Shown piece by piece: positions 36,349-45,560 of a DNA stretch of 58,712 bases. The translations under genes were made by a program, and so were the position numbers. Positions within the stretch are counted from its first letter, which is position 1, and each line of letters opens with the position of its first letter. The stretch spans positions 1 to 58,712 of the forward strand of contig JADGEJ010000024.1 in NCBI GenBank assembly GCA_016744435.1. Direction: 5' to 3'. The notes below the pieces were generated by a model that worked only from the letters and a program-made list of their open reading frames with translations, was not told where the DNA came from and searched no databases. This DNA comes from Lentibacter sp. GTDB taxonomy: Bacteria > Pseudomonadota > Alphaproteobacteria > Rhodobacterales > Rhodobacteraceae.

Positions 36349-36990
36349 ATGCCGGACAGACGTGGCCTTCTTATCATCCTGTCTTCGCCTTCGGGCGCAG
36401 GCAAATCTACTTTGTCTAAGCGGCTCATCGCATGGGATCCGAGCATCAACTTCTCGGTATCCGCTACCACAAGGCCTCCGCGCGACGGTGAACAAGACGG
36501 GCGCGACTATCACTTCCTTACGGAAGAGGCGTTCAAGAAGTCTGTTCAAGAAGACGGCATGCTTGAGCACGCCCATGTCTTCGGCAACTTCTATGGCAGC
36601 CCGCGCGCGCCCGTCGAAGAAGCTATTGGGCAGGGCAAAGACGTGCTGTTTGACATCGACTGGCAAGGCGCGCAGCAAATCCGCAACTCGGCTCTTGGGG
36701 CGCATACGCTCAGCATCTTTATTCTGCCGCCGTCTATTAAAGAGCTATACCGCCGCCTTGTAGGCCGTGGCCAAGACTCCGCAGAAGTGATCGAGAAACG
36801 CATGCGCAAAAGCTGGGACGAAATCTCGCGTTGGGACGCCTACGACTACGTGCTGATCAACGATGATCTGAACGCCACAGAAGAGCGCCTCAAGACGATC
36901 ATCACATCACGCCGTCACCGCCGCATTCAACAGCCACAGCTCGTGGAACACGTACGCAAACTGCAAGCCGAATTTGAGGACATGACATGA
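36349..36990 (+). CDS. gmk: Guanylate kinase
   Basis: A 213-residue kinase that converts GMP to GDP with ATP. The P-loop is PSGAGKST (residues 14-21). [21 protein letters not shown] carries the GMP-binding residues, and [12 protein letters not shown] and the lid segment [10 protein letters not shown] are standard. Length is typical. The stop overlaps the start of the gamma carbonic anhydrase gene. Confidence 0.97.
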   Translation: MPDRRGLLIILSSPSGAGKSTLSKRLIAWDPSINFSVSATTRPPRDGEQDGRDYHFLTEEAFKKSVQEDGMLEHAHVFGNFYGSPRAPVEEAIGQGKDVLFDIDWQGAQQIRNSALGAHTLSIFILPPSIKELYRRLVGRGQDSAEVIEKRMRKSWDEISRWDAYDYVLINDDLNATEERLKTIITSRRHRRIQQPQLVEHVRKLQAEFEDMT

Positions 36991-37508
36991 CGCTTTATGC
37001 ACTGGGCGACATTGCCCCAACCATCGCGGATGATACATGGGTTGCGCCCGACGCCAACCTGATCGGAAACATCGTGCTTGAGGCCGGTGCCTCTGTCTGG
37101 TTTGGCAGCACGCTGCGCGGCGACAACGAGACGATCACCATCGGCGCTGGCTCAAACGTGCAGGAAAACACCGTCATGCACACTGATGTCGGCTACCCGC
37201 TGACCATCGGTAGCAACTGCACCATCGGCCACAAAGTTATGCTGCATGGCTGTACGATCGGGAGCAACTCTCTTATCGGTATGGGTGCAATAGTGCTCAA
37301 CGGCGCTAAGATTGGCAAAAACTGCCTTATCGGGGCAGGGGCGCTGATCACCGAAAACAAAGTCATTCCTGATGGCAGTCTTGTGATGGGAAGCCCGGGG
37401 AAAGTTGTAAAAACGCTGGACGTTTCTGCCCACGCCATGCTGACAGCTAGCGCACTACACTATCAAGAAAACATGCGCCGTTTCCGCGATAATCTACGCC
37501 AACTCTAA
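36987..37508 (+). CDS. Gamma carbonic anhydrase-like hexapeptide-repeat protein
   Basis: A 173-residue trimeric left-handed beta-helix protein. The hexapeptide repeats run through most of the chain ([21 protein letters not shown] onward). The zinc histidines are in [18 protein letters not shown]; this triplet fits the gamma carbonic anhydrase/YrdA family. Many relatives have no measured carbonic anhydrase activity. The ATG overlaps the gmk stop by 4 nt, and the 3' end overlaps the convergent gene by 15 nt. Confidence 0.92.
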   Translation: MTLYALGDIAPTIADDTWVAPDANLIGNIVLEAGASVWFGSTLRGDNETITIGAGSNVQENTVMHTDVGYPLTIGSNCTIGHKVMLHGCTIGSNSLIGMGAIVLNGAKIGKNCLIGAGALITENKVIPDGSLVMGSPGKVVKTLDVSAHAMLTASALHYQENMRRFRDNLRQL

Positions 37509-37883
37509 TGCGACGTCCTTAAAGTATGAGTGCGCGGCTTTACCAACTTTTCCAGTGAAGCTCAGATCAAACCTCAGGTTCGGGAAATGGGTCTTTATCT
37601 CCCCGCAGATCATTGCTTTGTCTGGCAGTGGGTCGCTCATAGCTATCAATTGGCCATCATAGCCATTGTCGTGAAGCGCTCTGGCAACGTCAAAAACGTC
37701 ATAATCTGAACAAAACAACCAAGAAATCACAGCATCAGGCCTAATAGTTTTCAGGCGCCCTAATGTCAGTTCTCGTAGGGAAACTTCTTGGTAGCAATTA
37801 TGTGCGCTGCTCTTGGGCCCAGTTTCGGCAGAACAACAAACACTCAAAATAACCGGCCTGTTTGGCAAACGGATGAAGCTCAC
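37494..37883 (-). CDS. Small protein with receiver-like alternating strand/helix pattern, function unknown
   Basis: A 129-residue soluble protein. [28 protein letters not shown] and [11 protein letters not shown] resemble the middle strands and helices of a CheY-like fold, but the phospho-acceptor aspartate is not evident, so it would be at most a pseudo-receiver. The GTG at 37883 has GGGGGA 6 nt upstream. Its last 15 nt overlap the end of the carbonic anhydrase-like gene. I do not recognise the family with certainty. Confidence 0.6.
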   Translation of the reverse strand: MSFIRLPNRPVILSVCCSAETGPKSSAHNCYQEVSLRELTLGRLKTIRPDAVISWLFCSDYDVFDVARALHDNGYDGQLIAMSDPLPDKAMICGEIKTHFPNLRFDLSFTGKVGKAAHSYFKDVALELA

Positions 37884-38017
37884 GGCAAATCCCCCATATT
37901 CGTGACACTACTAGATGTGAACTTGTAAAAATGGCAGCACTAAAACCCAAAGTTTACGCCGATGCGAACCGCTTTCAATTAACCTAAATTGTGGAATTGC
38001 AAAGCGCGCCTGAGTGC

Positions 38018-38335
38018 TTACAATGTCCTATCCTTTTCGAAGCTGTCGAAACTAAGGGGCTTGTCAGGGTCCGTTTGCCTATCACTTGGCCAAACTAGGT
38101 GGTAGGAGCCGCGGCCGGGACATGGAGCCCCAAAAGCAACAGCTAGGCGCTTTTCAGCCACTTCTTCGCGCGCCAGATACTCGGGTATCAAGGCAATGCC
38201 AAGCCCATGTAGGGCCGCCTGTAAAATAGTTGAAAACTGATCATATCGCGTTCCTGGCAGTAGGCCTTGATCAATGCCATGATGTATAAACCAATCCTTC
38301 CAATCCTTCCAATCCTTCCAATCCTTCCAATCCTC
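38018..38335 (-). pseudogene. LysR-family regulator, C-terminal remnant
   Basis: Only the C-terminal part of a LysR substrate-binding domain survives: GTRYDQFSTILQAALHGLGIALIPEYLAREEVAEKRLAVAFG and YHLVWPSD, the GcvA-like pattern. The DNA-binding N-terminus is absent. At its broken end the codons for DWK are repeated four times by a 9-bp tandem repeat. The gcdH remnant begins on the other strand directly afterwards. In relatives the two genes are divergent neighbours, so one deletion probably removed both 5' ends and the shared promoter. Confidence 0.8.
38291..38334. repeat. Tandem repeat, unit CCAATCCTT, about 4.9 copies
   Basis: Four perfect 9-bp units CCAATCCTT followed by a fifth with 8 of 9 bases. 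The length keeps the reading frame, adding Asp-Trp-Lys units to the LysR remnant. It lies exactly at the break between the LysR and gcdH remnants. Slippage during replication is the likely origin; it could be variable among isolates. Confidence 0.95.
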
Positions 38336-38339
38336 AGCC

Positions 38340-38875
38340 GCCAAGATCGGCAACGAGATGAGCCTGCGCGCCTCTGTTACAGGAGAGATCGTGATGGGCG
38401 ATGTTGAGGTGGGCGAAGGCGCTATTTTGCTGCATATTAAAGGGCTTAAAGTGTCTTCTGCATGTCTTAAGTGAGCGCGCTACGGCATCGCTTGGGGCGC
38501 TATGGGCGCAGCGGAATTCTGCTGGCATGCCGCGCGTGATTATGGGCTTAGCAGACATCAGTTCAAACGTCCTCTGGCCCAAACACAGCTGTACCAAAAG
38601 AAACTTGCCGACATGCAAACCGAGATCACGCTTGGATGGATGACGCGAAAGCTGCGCCAGAAATGATCTCATTGCTTAAGCGTAACAACTGCGGCAAAGC
38701 ACTTGATATTGCACGACAATCCCGCGACATGCATGGTGGCAACGGGATCACTCTGGAGTATGAGGTGATCCGTCATGTGAAGAACCTGGAAACGGTTAAC
38801 ACCTATGAAGGCACGCATGATGTGCATGCACTAATCCTTGGCAGGGCTCAAACGGGTTTGCAGGCGTTCTTCTAG
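38340..38875 (+). pseudogene. Glutaryl-CoA dehydrogenase remnant (C-terminal part)
   Basis: The frame from 38340 reads AKIGNEMSLRASVTGEIVM and later GLKVSSACLK, then TGA (38472-38474), then [22 protein letters not shown] and [14 protein letters not shown]. At 38636 it shifts frame and continues [21 protein letters not shown] and [20 protein letters not shown] to 38875. This is the C-terminal part of GcdH, the lysine and tryptophan catabolism enzyme that makes crotonyl-CoA. The N-terminal part is gone, a stop interrupts the frame, and about ten residues are lost at the shift. The gene is dead. Confidence 0.88.
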
Positions 38876-38897
38876 GTCACCGCAAAAGCATAATTCG

Positions 38898-38943
38898 CAT
38901 AATAAGTATTATGTTAAAGATTGCAGGTCTCGACACAGAGACC
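38898..38943. promoter_or_regulatory. Two dyads upstream of the LuxR gene
   Basis: CATAATA-AG-TATTATG (38898-38913) and GGTCTC-GACACA-GAGACC (38926-38943) are both perfect. The second is 18 bp, the usual length of a lux box. They lie about 100-140 nt before the luxR start. Neither has a T-run, so they are more likely operators than terminators. Assignment to LuxR is an inference. Confidence 0.4.
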
Positions 38944-39040
38944 CGACTTGGGTTAGCGTATGGTTTGGCGTTTGTTTTCGATCAGAATTGGACAACTGAT
39001 TTGAATGCTTACGCACCACTAGCTTCTTTGGGGAGTTGCA

Positions 39041-39796
39041 ATGAATCTCGCGAGTGTCATCGACAAGTTAACCAATATGCCAAGCATTGAAGAGCTCTGG
39101 AGCCTTCATTGTGAACTCATGAATGATTTTGGGTTCGAGAAAATATTTTACGGCTTTACTCATTACCGCCTTGGGCGCTCCCTTGGTGACCCTGAGGACT
39201 TCGTTGTCTTGTCGAACCACGAAAAGGAATACATGGACTGGTTCATCGGCGAGTCGATGTATTTTGATGCCCCCATGGTGCGTTGGGCGCTGAAGAACGA
39301 AGGCATTCGCAGTTGGGGTATCGTGCGAGAGCTCGCGGAAGCAGGAGAAATGTCGCATGAGGAAATGCTTGTGGTAAACCGCAACCGTCAGGAAGGGTTT
39401 GTCAGCGGATATACGATCAGCTTCAAATCGGTGTCGCCGCGCTCTAAGGGCGCGATCGCATTGACCGGTGCACGTAATGCGACGCAAGAAATGGTCGACG
39501 ACATTTGGGCGAAACACGGTGCTGATATTATTGCGATCAACAATGTCGTGCACCTCAAAATCTTGTCCCTGCCCCACATCGGCCCCAAGCGCGAACTGAC
39601 GACCCGTCAGTTGGAGGCTCTTCATTGGGTTGGCGATGGGAAAACAACAGCTGACATGGCACTGCTGATGGGATTGACGCCCGCTACTGTTGAGAAACAC
39701 TTGCGGCTCGCACGCGATGTCCTGAGTGTTGAAACAACGGCTCAAGCGGTCCTCAAGGCAGCGCTGCAAAACCAAATGTTTACCGTTGAATACTAG
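39041..39796 (+). CDS. LuxR-family regulator (solo), autoinducer-binding domain plus HTH
   Basis: A 251-residue protein. Residues about 15-165 fit the autoinducer-binding domain (FGFEKIFYGFTHYR, YMDWFIGESMYFDAPMVRWAL). The C-terminal HTH reads LTTRQLEALHWVGDGKTTADMALLMGLTPATVEKHLRLARDVL, a GerE/LuxR domain. No luxI synthase is in the window, so it is an orphan receptor here. The signal could be an acyl-homoserine lactone or something else. It stands alone between the decayed gcdH region and tsf. Confidence 0.88.
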   Translation: MNLASVIDKLTNMPSIEELWSLHCELMNDFGFEKIFYGFTHYRLGRSLGDPEDFVVLSNHEKEYMDWFIGESMYFDAPMVRWALKNEGIRSWGIVRELAEAGEMSHEEMLVVNRNRQEGFVSGYTISFKSVSPRSKGAIALTGARNATQEMVDDIWAKHGADIIAINNVVHLKILSLPHIGPKRELTTRQLEALHWVGDGKTTADMALLMGLTPATVEKHLRLARDVLSVETTAQAVLKAALQNQMFTVEY

Positions 39797-40029
39797 AGAT
39801 CAAAGGTTAACGAGCAGGTAAGGAATTCCTTACTTCACAAAACCTCACTCGAAAAGCAGACTGAATATGTTCCACAAGATTAGGCGTTTGCCTTGGAACG
39901 AGGAAGAAACCCCTGATATTGCAGGGAACTTTCTTTCGAAGCCAGTTCGCTGGTTCTTAGGCAGGTAGTGCATCCTCGTCTTTTTATTATGCAGGCCTAT
40001 GACCCCCAAAGTCGTGAGCCTTTAACGAA

Positions 40030-40062
40030 AAACGGTGCCCCCTTGTCCAGGAGGCACCGTTT
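40030..40062. terminator. Intrinsic terminator of rpsB-tsf
   Basis: AAACGGTGCC (40030-40039) pairs with GGCACCGTTT (40053-40062). The minus-strand T-run (TTTTTCG) ends the tsf transcript. The plus-strand ATTTTTCG could also work in the other direction. Confidence 0.88.
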
Positions 40063-40085
40063 ATTTTTCGTACTAAAAGAAGTGC

Positions 40086-40961
40086 TTAGCCTTGAACGGC
40101 CTTGGCAACTTCCGCGGCGAAGTCTTCTTCTTTTTTCTCGATGCCTTCGCCAACTTCCATGCGAACGAAGCCCGTGATAGTCGCGCCAGCTTCTTTCGCG
40201 GCTTGCTCAACCGTCTGGTCGGGGTTCACAACAAAGGCTTGGCCAAGAAGTGTGGTTTCAGCCATGAATTTCTTCATGCGGCCAACGATCATCTTCTCGA
40301 TCACAGCTTCAGGCTTGCCTGATTCACGTGCGATTTCGATCTGAACTGACTTCTCTTTTTCAACAATTGCTGGGTCGAGCGAGGCTTCGTCAAGAGCTGC
40401 TGGGTTGGCGGCGGCAATGTGCATTGCAACCATCTTGCCAAAGCTCTCGTCGCCGCCAGTTGTGGCAACAAGTACGCCGATTTTGCCCATTCCGTCGGTG
40501 ACGGCGTTGTGGACATAAGACGTTACGGCCTCACCTTCCAAAGCTGTCATCCGGCGCAAAGACATGTTCTCGCCGATTGTCGCGATCTTGTCTGTGATCA
40601 CTTCAGAAACGGCTTTACCGTTAACTTCAGCCGAGGCCAGAGCCTCAACGTCTGCAACACCTGTCGCGGCAGTGGCGATCGAGGCAACCATTTCTTGGAA
40701 GTCAGCGTTTTTGCCTACAAAGTCAGTTTCTGAGTTTACTTCAACAGCCACACCTTTGTTGCCGTCAACCTTGACAGCCACGAGGCCTTCAGCCGCGATC
40801 CGGCCAGACTTTTTGGCAGCCTTCGCGAGGCCTTTGGTGCGCAGCCAGTCAACGGCTGCTTCAATGTCGCCGTCGGTTTCTGTCAGCGCTTTTTTCGCGT
40901 CCATCATGCCTGCGCCCGTGCTGTCGCGCAGTTCTTTCACCAGTGCTGCTGTGATCGCCAT
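40086..40961 (-). CDS. tsf: Translation elongation factor Ts
   Basis: This 291-residue protein is the nucleotide exchange factor for EF-Tu. The start [25 protein letters not shown] and the following [22 protein letters not shown] core are diagnostic. The ATG at 40961 was chosen because GGAGAG lies 6 nt upstream and the family text starts there. It follows rpsB after a 78-nt gap, the standard operon. Confidence 0.97.
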   Translation of the reverse strand: MAITAALVKELRDSTGAGMMDAKKALTETDGDIEAAVDWLRTKGLAKAAKKSGRIAAEGLVAVKVDGNKGVAVEVNSETDFVGKNADFQEMVASIATAATGVADVEALASAEVNGKAVSEVITDKIATIGENMSLRRMTALEGEAVTSYVHNAVTDGMGKIGVLVATTGGDESFGKMVAMHIAAANPAALDEASLDPAIVEKEKSVQIEIARESGKPEAVIEKMIVGRMKKFMAETTLLGQAFVVNPDQTVEQAAKEAGATITGFVRMEVGEGIEKKEEDFAAEVAKAVQG

Positions 40962-41039
40962 CTCGGCTCTCCTCATATCAAATCAAATAGGGTCGCAGGC
41001 GCACTTTCGCACGCCTGCTCAGTCTTTCGTGCCAGAAGC

Positions 41040-41816
41040 TTAGGCTTCTGCTGCCGGAGCTGCTTCAACAGCAACTTCCTCAACAGGTGCTTCTACCATT
41101 GCGCCGATGTCGACACCTGCCGCGCCCATTTGGGCTGACATGCCGTCAAGAGCTGCGCGTGCAGCCAAATCGGTGTAAAGTGCGATGGCGCGTGCCGCGT
41201 CGTCGTTGCCCGGGATGATGTAGTCAACGCCGTCTGGTGAGCAGTTGGTGTCAACCACAGCCACAACGGGAATGCCGAGCTTGTTGGCTTCGGCAACGGC
41301 CAAAGCTTCTTTGCGCACGTCGATCACGAACAGAAGGTCAGGTACGCCGCCCATTTCGCGGATACCACCGAGAGAGGCTTGCAGCTTCTCTTGGTCACGC
41401 TCCATGCCGAGGCGTTCTTTCTTGGTGAAGCCTTCAAAGCCGCTTTCCATTTTCTCGTCGATCATCTTCAAGCGAGCGATAGATTTTGAAACAGTCTGCC
41501 AGTTTGTCAGCGTGCCACCGAGCCAGCGGTGGTTCATGTAATACTGTGCGCATTTGTCTGCAGCTTCAGCGATAGGCGTTGCGGCCTGACGCTTGGTGCC
41601 AACGAAAAGAACGCGGCCGCCTTTGGCGACGGTGTCACGAACAGCTGTCAAAGCTTGATCAAGCATCGGAACAGTCTGTGTGAGGTCCATGATGTGAATG
41701 CCGTTACGCGCACCATAGATGAACGGACCCATACGTGGGTTCCAACGTGGTGTTTGGTGGCCGAAGTGTACGCCTGCTTCAAGCAGTTGGCGCATGGTGA
41801 ACTCTGGAAGAGCCAT
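41040..41816 (-). CDS. rpsB: 30S ribosomal protein S2
   Basis: This 258-residue ribosomal protein is needed for S1 binding and initiation. [54 protein letters not shown] and [20 protein letters not shown] are standard. The C-terminal tail is rich in Ala, Glu and Val. AAGGA lies 8 nt before the ATG. Confidence 0.98.
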   Translation of the reverse strand: MALPEFTMRQLLEAGVHFGHQTPRWNPRMGPFIYGARNGIHIMDLTQTVPMLDQALTAVRDTVAKGGRVLFVGTKRQAATPIAEAADKCAQYYMNHRWLGGTLTNWQTVSKSIARLKMIDEKMESGFEGFTKKERLGMERDQEKLQASLGGIREMGGVPDLLFVIDVRKEALAVAEANKLGIPVVAVVDTNCSPDGVDYIIPGNDDAARAIALYTDLAARAALDGMSAQMGAAGVDIGAMVEAPVEEVAVEAAPAAEA

Positions 41817-41962
41817 GTCTTTTTCCTTTCCGGTTTAGCCTCGACACGGGGAGAGAAGCAGGTGCTTCAACCGGTGGACTTTTGAGGATTTCTCCCTCAA
41901 CAGCCCGCCCATGTCTGCGGTATGAATAGCGCGCATATAAGTGAGCCTCCTACCCTTGGCAA
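41817..41962 (-). promoter_or_regulatory. Promoter and leader of rpsB-tsf
   Basis: On the minus strand TTGCCA (41957-41962) and TATATG (41934-41939) are separated by 17 nt. The leader of about 110 nt contains a hairpin TTGAGG/CCTCAA (41882-41900). S2 represses its own operon in some bacteria; whether this hairpin takes part is unknown. Confidence 0.65.
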
Positions 41963-42023
41963 GCCCTAATTCTAGGCTCTATTGTCCCTTGGCAATCCGC
42001 GCTCTTCACGGCATGAATGTCGC

Positions 42024-42923
42024 ATGACATCAAAGCCAAGTGAAATCCTCTGCATAGGCTCCGTCCTGTGGGACATAATCGGGCGCTCAGCGCGTGAAAT
42101 GCAGCGCGGTTCTGACGTTCCTGGCCGGATCGTGCGCATTCCTGGTGGTGTTGCGATGAATGTCGCCATGACATTGCAGCACTTCGGGCTGAAACCTTCG
42201 TTGCTAACGGCTTTGGGGCGTGACCCTGAGGGTGATGAGTTGCTGGCATACTGTCAGCGCACGGGTATTGGCACCGAGCATGTGTTTCTCTCCGACACTC
42301 TGCCAACGGATACTTATATGGCCATTGAGGGAACCAACGGATTGATAGCAGCCATCGCCGACGCACATTCGCTTGAGGCTGCGGGTGACGCTATCCTCTC
42401 GCCTCTTTACAACGGCGTTCTTGGCAGTGAAGCGGTGCCCTACTCTGGTGCAATTGCACTGGATGGGAACCTGACTGAAGAATTGCTCGAACACATCTCT
42501 CAAAGTGCTGCCTTCTCAAAGGCCGACTTGAGGGTTGCCCCCGCCTCGCCGGGCAAGGCCACGCGGCTCAAGACCATCATGCGCCACCCCAATGCAACCC
42601 TTTATGTGAACTGCGAAGAAGCCGGCTATCTCTGTGGAACGGAGTTCAGCAATGCGCAAGACGCGGCAGCAGCTTTGGTTACTCACGGCGCAGGCCGCGC
42701 AATTGTAACCCATGGTGCAGATGCCGCTTGCGACCTTATGCATGACACCGCCATCGACGCGCTGCCGCCAAAAGTTACGCCCAAGAGGGTAACTGGCGCT
42801 GGTGATACGTTCATGGCGGCTCATATAGCGGCCGAACTATCTGGCAATCCCCGAGATATTGCCTTGAAGAAAGCCCAACAAACAGCCGCAGCCTATGTGG
42901 CAGGAGAAACACCCGATGTTTAA
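42024..42923 (+). CDS. psuK: Pseudouridine kinase (PfkB family)
   Basis: A 299-residue PfkB-family sugar kinase, read as pseudouridine kinase because it is coupled to psuG. It would phosphorylate pseudouridine to its 5'-phosphate. The N-terminal ILCIGSVLWDIIG, GGVAMNVAMTLQHFG and the C-terminal VTGAGDTFMAAHIAAEL, with the catalytic Asp in GAGD, are PfkB signatures. The ATG at 42024 has no clear ribosome-binding site. The stop overlaps the psuG start. Confidence 0.85.
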   Translation: MTSKPSEILCIGSVLWDIIGRSAREMQRGSDVPGRIVRIPGGVAMNVAMTLQHFGLKPSLLTALGRDPEGDELLAYCQRTGIGTEHVFLSDTLPTDTYMAIEGTNGLIAAIADAHSLEAAGDAILSPLYNGVLGSEAVPYSGAIALDGNLTEELLEHISQSAAFSKADLRVAPASPGKATRLKTIMRHPNATLYVNCEEAGYLCGTEFSNAQDAAAALVTHGAGRAIVTHGADAACDLMHDTAIDALPPKVTPKRVTGAGDTFMAAHIAAELSGNPRDIALKKAQQTAAAYVAGETPDV

Positions 42924-43830
42924 GACTGAACTTTCCCCCGAAGTGCAGGCCGCTCAGGAGTTTGGCAATCCCGTCGTTGCGCTCGAAAGCACAATCATCA
43001 CTCATGGCATGCCCTACCCTCAGAACCTTGAAACCGCGCGTCTTGTGGAAGAGACGGTGCGCGCTTCCGGAGCAGTGCCCGCGACGATCGCGGTAATCAA
43101 CGGAGTTCTCAAGATCGGCCTGACAGATGCAGAGCTTGAAACCCTCGCTCAGCTCAAGAACGTCGCCAAGCTTAGCCGCGCCGATCTGGCGGCCTGCCTT
43201 GCAACTGGCGGTAATGGCGCGACAACAGTGGCAGCAACCATGATTGCTGCGCATCACGCAAACATTGACGTTTTCGCGACCGGAGGGATCGGCGGTGTTC
43301 ATCAAGGTGCAGAACTCAGCTTTGACATATCCGCAGACCTGCAGGAACTCGCGCAAACCGCCGTCACCGTTGTTGCTGCCGGGGCCAAGGCCATCCTCGA
43401 CATCCCCAAAACGCTCGAAGTGCTCGAAACGCTGGGTGTGCCAGTCATCGCCTACAATCAAGATGAGATCCCGGCATTCTGGTCGCGCGGTTCTGGCCTC
43501 AAGGCTCCTTTGCGGATGAACAGCGCCTCAGAAATAGCAAAAGCCCATCTAACCCGCATGTCGTTAAACGTGCCGGGCGGCCAGCTTGTCGCCAATCCCG
43601 TGCCATTAGAGGCCGAGATTAGCCAAGATGAAATGCTCCCGATCATCGCGCAGGCACAAGCCGAGGCCACCGAACACGGTATTCGCGGAAAATCTGTCAC
43701 GCCCTTTTTGCTCCAGCGTATCTTTGAGCTAACAGAGGGTGCATCACTGAAGACCAACATCGCCCTCGTTTTAAACAATGCCCGCCTTGCCGCTGAAATA
43801 GCCGCCGAAATGGGCCGGATGCGGGCTTAA
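42916..43830 (+). CDS. psuG: Pseudouridine-5'-phosphate glycosidase
   Basis: A 304-residue enzyme that splits pseudouridine 5'-phosphate reversibly into uracil and ribose 5-phosphate. VALESTIITHGMPYPQN, SRADLAACLATGGNGATTVAATMI, VFATGGIGGVHQGA and FLLQRIFELTEGASLKTNIALVLNNA are family text. CAGGAG lies 9 nt before the ATG at 42916, within the end of psuK. Together the two genes salvage pseudouridine from RNA turnover. Confidence 0.95.
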   Translation: MFKTELSPEVQAAQEFGNPVVALESTIITHGMPYPQNLETARLVEETVRASGAVPATIAVINGVLKIGLTDAELETLAQLKNVAKLSRADLAACLATGGNGATTVAATMIAAHHANIDVFATGGIGGVHQGAELSFDISADLQELAQTAVTVVAAGAKAILDIPKTLEVLETLGVPVIAYNQDEIPAFWSRGSGLKAPLRMNSASEIAKAHLTRMSLNVPGGQLVANPVPLEAEISQDEMLPIIAQAQAEATEHGIRGKSVTPFLLQRIFELTEGASLKTNIALVLNNARLAAEIAAEMGRMRA

Positions 43831-43900
43831 AACCCTAAAAGCGATTGTGATACGACTGCGTTGACCCTACATGGGTCCAAAGCAACGGACCAAGCACCCT

Positions 43901-44632
43901 ATGACAACGCCATTTGACGAAGAACCGAACAAACGCCGAGGCGGCATGTTTGCCAACCTGCGCTCGTCGTTTCTGACTGGCCTGATCGTAATCGCCCCTA
44001 TCGCGTTCACCATCTGGTTGCTGTGGTCGTTCATCGGCTGGGTTGACGGCTTTGTCCTACCCTTCGTGCCGCGCAGTTATCAGCCCGAAGAACTGCTCAA
44101 CCGCTGGCTCGGCCGCGCCCCAGGCACTGACGAATGGATCGCCGTCAACATCCGTGGCATCGGTGTGGTTGTCTTTTTGACGTTCACCGTCTTCGTCGGA
44201 TGGCTGGCCAAAGGCCTGCTCGGCCGCTCACTGCTGTCTTACGCAGAAACCATGCTCGAGCGCGTGCCTGTGGTGCGCACCATCTACAATGCAGTCAAAC
44301 AAATCGCTGAAACGGTTTTCACCCAATCAGACCGTTCATTTGAGAAAGCCTGCCTCGTTGAGTATCCACGCAAAGGCATCTGGGCGATCGGGTTTATCTC
44401 GATCGTTGCCAAAGGCGAGGTCGCCAAGCGGGCGCACCCGGGGGGCGAGCTTATGAGTGTTTTCTTACCGACAACGCCCAATCCGACCTCTGGCTTCTTG
44501 CTTTTTGTCCCGAAAACCGACGTGATCGAGCTTGATATGACGGTTGAAGACGCCGCCAAACTGGTGATCTCGGCAGGGCTTGTTTATCCCAATGAGAAAA
44601 ACCCAGCCGAGCCACTACCCGAAAACGACTAA
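43901..44632 (+). CDS. DUF502 family membrane protein
   Basis: A 243-residue membrane protein of the DUF502 family, no known function. Two membrane segments are clear (FLTGLIVIAPIAFTIWLLWSF and GVVVFLTFTVFVGWLAKGLLG), with the typical RVPVVRTIYNAVKQIAETVF and a C-terminal soluble beta-rich part (VSVFLPTTPNPTSGFLLFVP-like). The ATG at 43901 was preferred over 43871 as start because it begins the usual polar N-terminus. It converges with bdhA with only 8 nt between. Confidence 0.85.
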   Translation: MTTPFDEEPNKRRGGMFANLRSSFLTGLIVIAPIAFTIWLLWSFIGWVDGFVLPFVPRSYQPEELLNRWLGRAPGTDEWIAVNIRGIGVVVFLTFTVFVGWLAKGLLGRSLLSYAETMLERVPVVRTIYNAVKQIAETVFTQSDRSFEKACLVEYPRKGIWAIGFISIVAKGEVAKRAHPGGELMSVFLPTTPNPTSGFLLFVPKTDVIELDMTVEDAAKLVISAGLVYPNEKNPAEPLPEND

Positions 44633-44640
44633 GCTCACGA

Positions 44641-45414
44641 CTAAAGCGCTGTCCAACCCCCATCAACGCTGATTGTGGTGCCGGTGATCTGTGCCGCCGC
44701 ATTTGACGCCAAAAAGACAGCCGTGCCACCCAATTGCTCAACAGTTGCAAACTCTTTGGAAGGCTGACGCGTGAGCATGACGTTCTTGATCACATCTTCG
44801 CGGCTCATATCATACTCCTTCATCGTGTCAGGAATTTGCGCCTCAACCAACGGTGTCAAAACATAACCGGGGCAGATCGCGTTGGCTGTGATCGGCTCTT
44901 CGGCTGTCTCAAGCGCCGTTGTCTTGGTGAGGCCGACGACGCCATGCTTAGCAGCAACATAAGCTGATTTGTAGGGCGAAGCCGTTAGCCCATGGGCTGA
45001 GGCAATGTTGATCACCCGCCCCCAGCCTGCCTTGCGCATCATTGGCAAAGCGGCGGCAGTGGTGTGAAAGGCCGAAGACATATTGATCGCGACGATGGCA
45101 TCCCATTTTTCTTCAGGGAACTCGTCAATCGGAGCAACGTGTTGGATGCCTGCATTGTTGATCAGGATGTCGCATCGGCCTGCTTGCGTGATCAACGCGC
45201 GGCACTCGGTGCCCCGGGACATATCAGCTTGGATGTAGCGCGCTGTGACGCCTGTTTCCTTGGCAATGCTCGCGGCAATCGCGTGGTCTTCTTCACGGTC
45301 TGTGAATGAATTGAGCACAACGTCCGCACCTGCGCGGGCCATTTCCCAAGCGATGCCAAGGCCTATGCCCGAGTTTGATCCGGTGATTACGGCTGTTTTT
45401 CCTGAGAGTGTCAT
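44641..45414 (-). CDS. bdhA: 3-hydroxybutyrate dehydrogenase
   Basis: A 257-residue short-chain dehydrogenase that oxidises (R)-3-hydroxybutyrate to acetoacetate with NAD+, used in PHB breakdown. The cofactor motif is TGSNSGIG (11-18), NNAGIQH is at 87-93, the catalytic Tyr152 and Lys156 are in AYVAAKHG, and the end ITGTTISVDGGWTAL is standard for BdhA. The ATG at 45414 has GAGG 6 nt upstream. A possible upstream leader with an intrinsic terminator is described at 45478-45554. Confidence 0.92.
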   Translation of the reverse strand: MTLSGKTAVITGSNSGIGLGIAWEMARAGADVVLNSFTDREEDHAIAASIAKETGVTARYIQADMSRGTECRALITQAGRCDILINNAGIQHVAPIDEFPEEKWDAIVAINMSSAFHTTAAALPMMRKAGWGRVINIASAHGLTASPYKSAYVAAKHGVVGLTKTTALETAEEPITANAICPGYVLTPLVEAQIPDTMKEYDMSREDVIKNVMLTRQPSKEFATVEQLGGTAVFLASNAAAQITGTTISVDGGWTAL

Positions 45415-45477
45415 AGCGCCTCGCTTGAATATGCTGCACATGCAACATAGAGAGCATGGGCTGACACGCAATAGGCC

Positions 45478-45554
45478 AAAAAAAAACGCCAGCACAAGGC
45501 TGGCGTCAAGTTATTGAGGCAGGTTTCATACAGGCAAGAAACCTATCGAGCAGT
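45478..45554 (-). ncRNA. Candidate small RNA or transcription attenuator upstream of bdhA
   Basis: On the minus strand a perfect hairpin AGGTTTC/GAAACCT (45521-45544, loop TTGCCTGTAT) is followed by a strong terminator ACGCCAGC/GCTGGCGT (45486-45506) and nine T. TATAAA (45561-45566) and TTGGCC (45584-45589), 17 nt apart, form a promoter upstream. No reading frame is present. It may be a free RNA of about 77 nt or a leader that controls bdhA, which begins 64 nt further on. Confidence 0.6.
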
Positions 45555-45560
45555 GAGACC

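Noticed and set aside
35893-36705. A 270-codon minus-strand frame over yicC and gmk
   Set aside because: Both plus-strand genes are firmly identified, and the antisense frame is rich in Ser, Arg and Ala without motifs.
38291-38334. Tandem array considered as a CRISPR
   Set aside because: Units of 9 bp are directly adjacent with no spacers. It is a simple tandem repeat.
39867-39968. A 33-residue frame between luxR and tsf starting MFHKIRRLPW
   Set aside because: No ribosome-binding site, no recognised homolog and no coupling to neighbours. It could be real but cannot be supported from the sequence alone.
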